Of a stretch of DNA of 6,530 bases, positions 6,486 to 6,530 are shown piece after piece. The DNA lies in the NCBI GenBank assembly GCA_026985495.1, contig JALSQJ010000250.1, forward strand, positions 1 to 6,530, written 5' to 3'. How positions within the stretch are numbered: the first letter of the stretch is position 1; every line of letters begins with the position of its first letter. The notes under the pieces were generated by a model. That model worked only from the letters and a program-made list of their open reading frames with translations, was not told the origin of the DNA and did not search any database. The translations under genes and the position numbers were made by a program. This DNA comes from Campylobacteraceae bacterium. Lineage in GTDB: Bacteria > Campylobacterota > Campylobacteria > Campylobacterales > Sulfurovaceae.

Positions 6486-6530
6486 CATTTAACCTTTGAA
6501 ATTCATTTGCTCACATTGAGCTTTTATGCA

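Noticed and set aside
6489..6530. Open minus-strand frame of 13 codons ending in TAA right before rplS, possibly the end of trmD
   Set aside because: The gene order rpsP-rimM-trmD-rplS makes it plausible, but 13 residues (CIKAQCEQMNFKG) do not match a TrmD terminus that I can recognise, and the other frames also have stops nearby.

Overview
The window looks like ordinary chromosome from an AT-rich Gram-negative bacterium. It is most likely a Campylobacterota (Epsilonproteobacteria) member close to Sulfurovum or Sulfurimonas. That placement is inferred from the character of the L19 protein, low GC, AAGGA-type ribosome binding sites, and promoters with an extended -10 box (TGCTATAAT or TGCTAAAAT) but no clear -35 box. 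No marker gene in the window fixes the genus.

Left part (1-3416, + strand): a roughly 100 bp nested palindromic intergenic repeat lies directly upstream of a promoter. A tight three-gene operon follows: polyphosphate kinase (ppk1), a gamma-carbonic-anhydrase-like hexapeptide-repeat protein that overlaps the ppk1 stop by 4 nt, and, 9 nt further on, an EI24/CysZ-like membrane protein. The first two genes are clear by motif. The third is assigned from its overall hydrophobic pattern and C-terminal motif.

Middle (3417-4656, + strand): a separate promoter-like box precedes an MltB-type lytic murein transglycosylase with a lipoprotein signal and a Pro/Gln-rich linker. It converges on the minus-strand genes with a single base between stop codons. 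A perfect inverted repeat just inside the facing gene could end transcription.

Right part (4658-6530, - strand): read on the minus strand, rplS (ribosomal protein L19) comes first, then a hairpin and a new extended -10 promoter, then a two-gene unit. This unit holds a TTG-started membrane protein of unknown function overlapping, by 8 nt, a DEDDh 3'-5' exonuclease with an ExoX-like C-terminal domain.

The gene content is phosphate storage, a carbonic-anhydrase fold, cell-wall remodelling, DNA/RNA trimming and translation. I see no CRISPR array, integrase, transposase, toxin-antitoxin pair or defence cluster. The least ordinary items are the palindromic repeat next to the ppk1 promoter, the terminator-like palindrome inside the exonuclease coding sequence, and the uncharacterised membrane protein coupled to the exonuclease.
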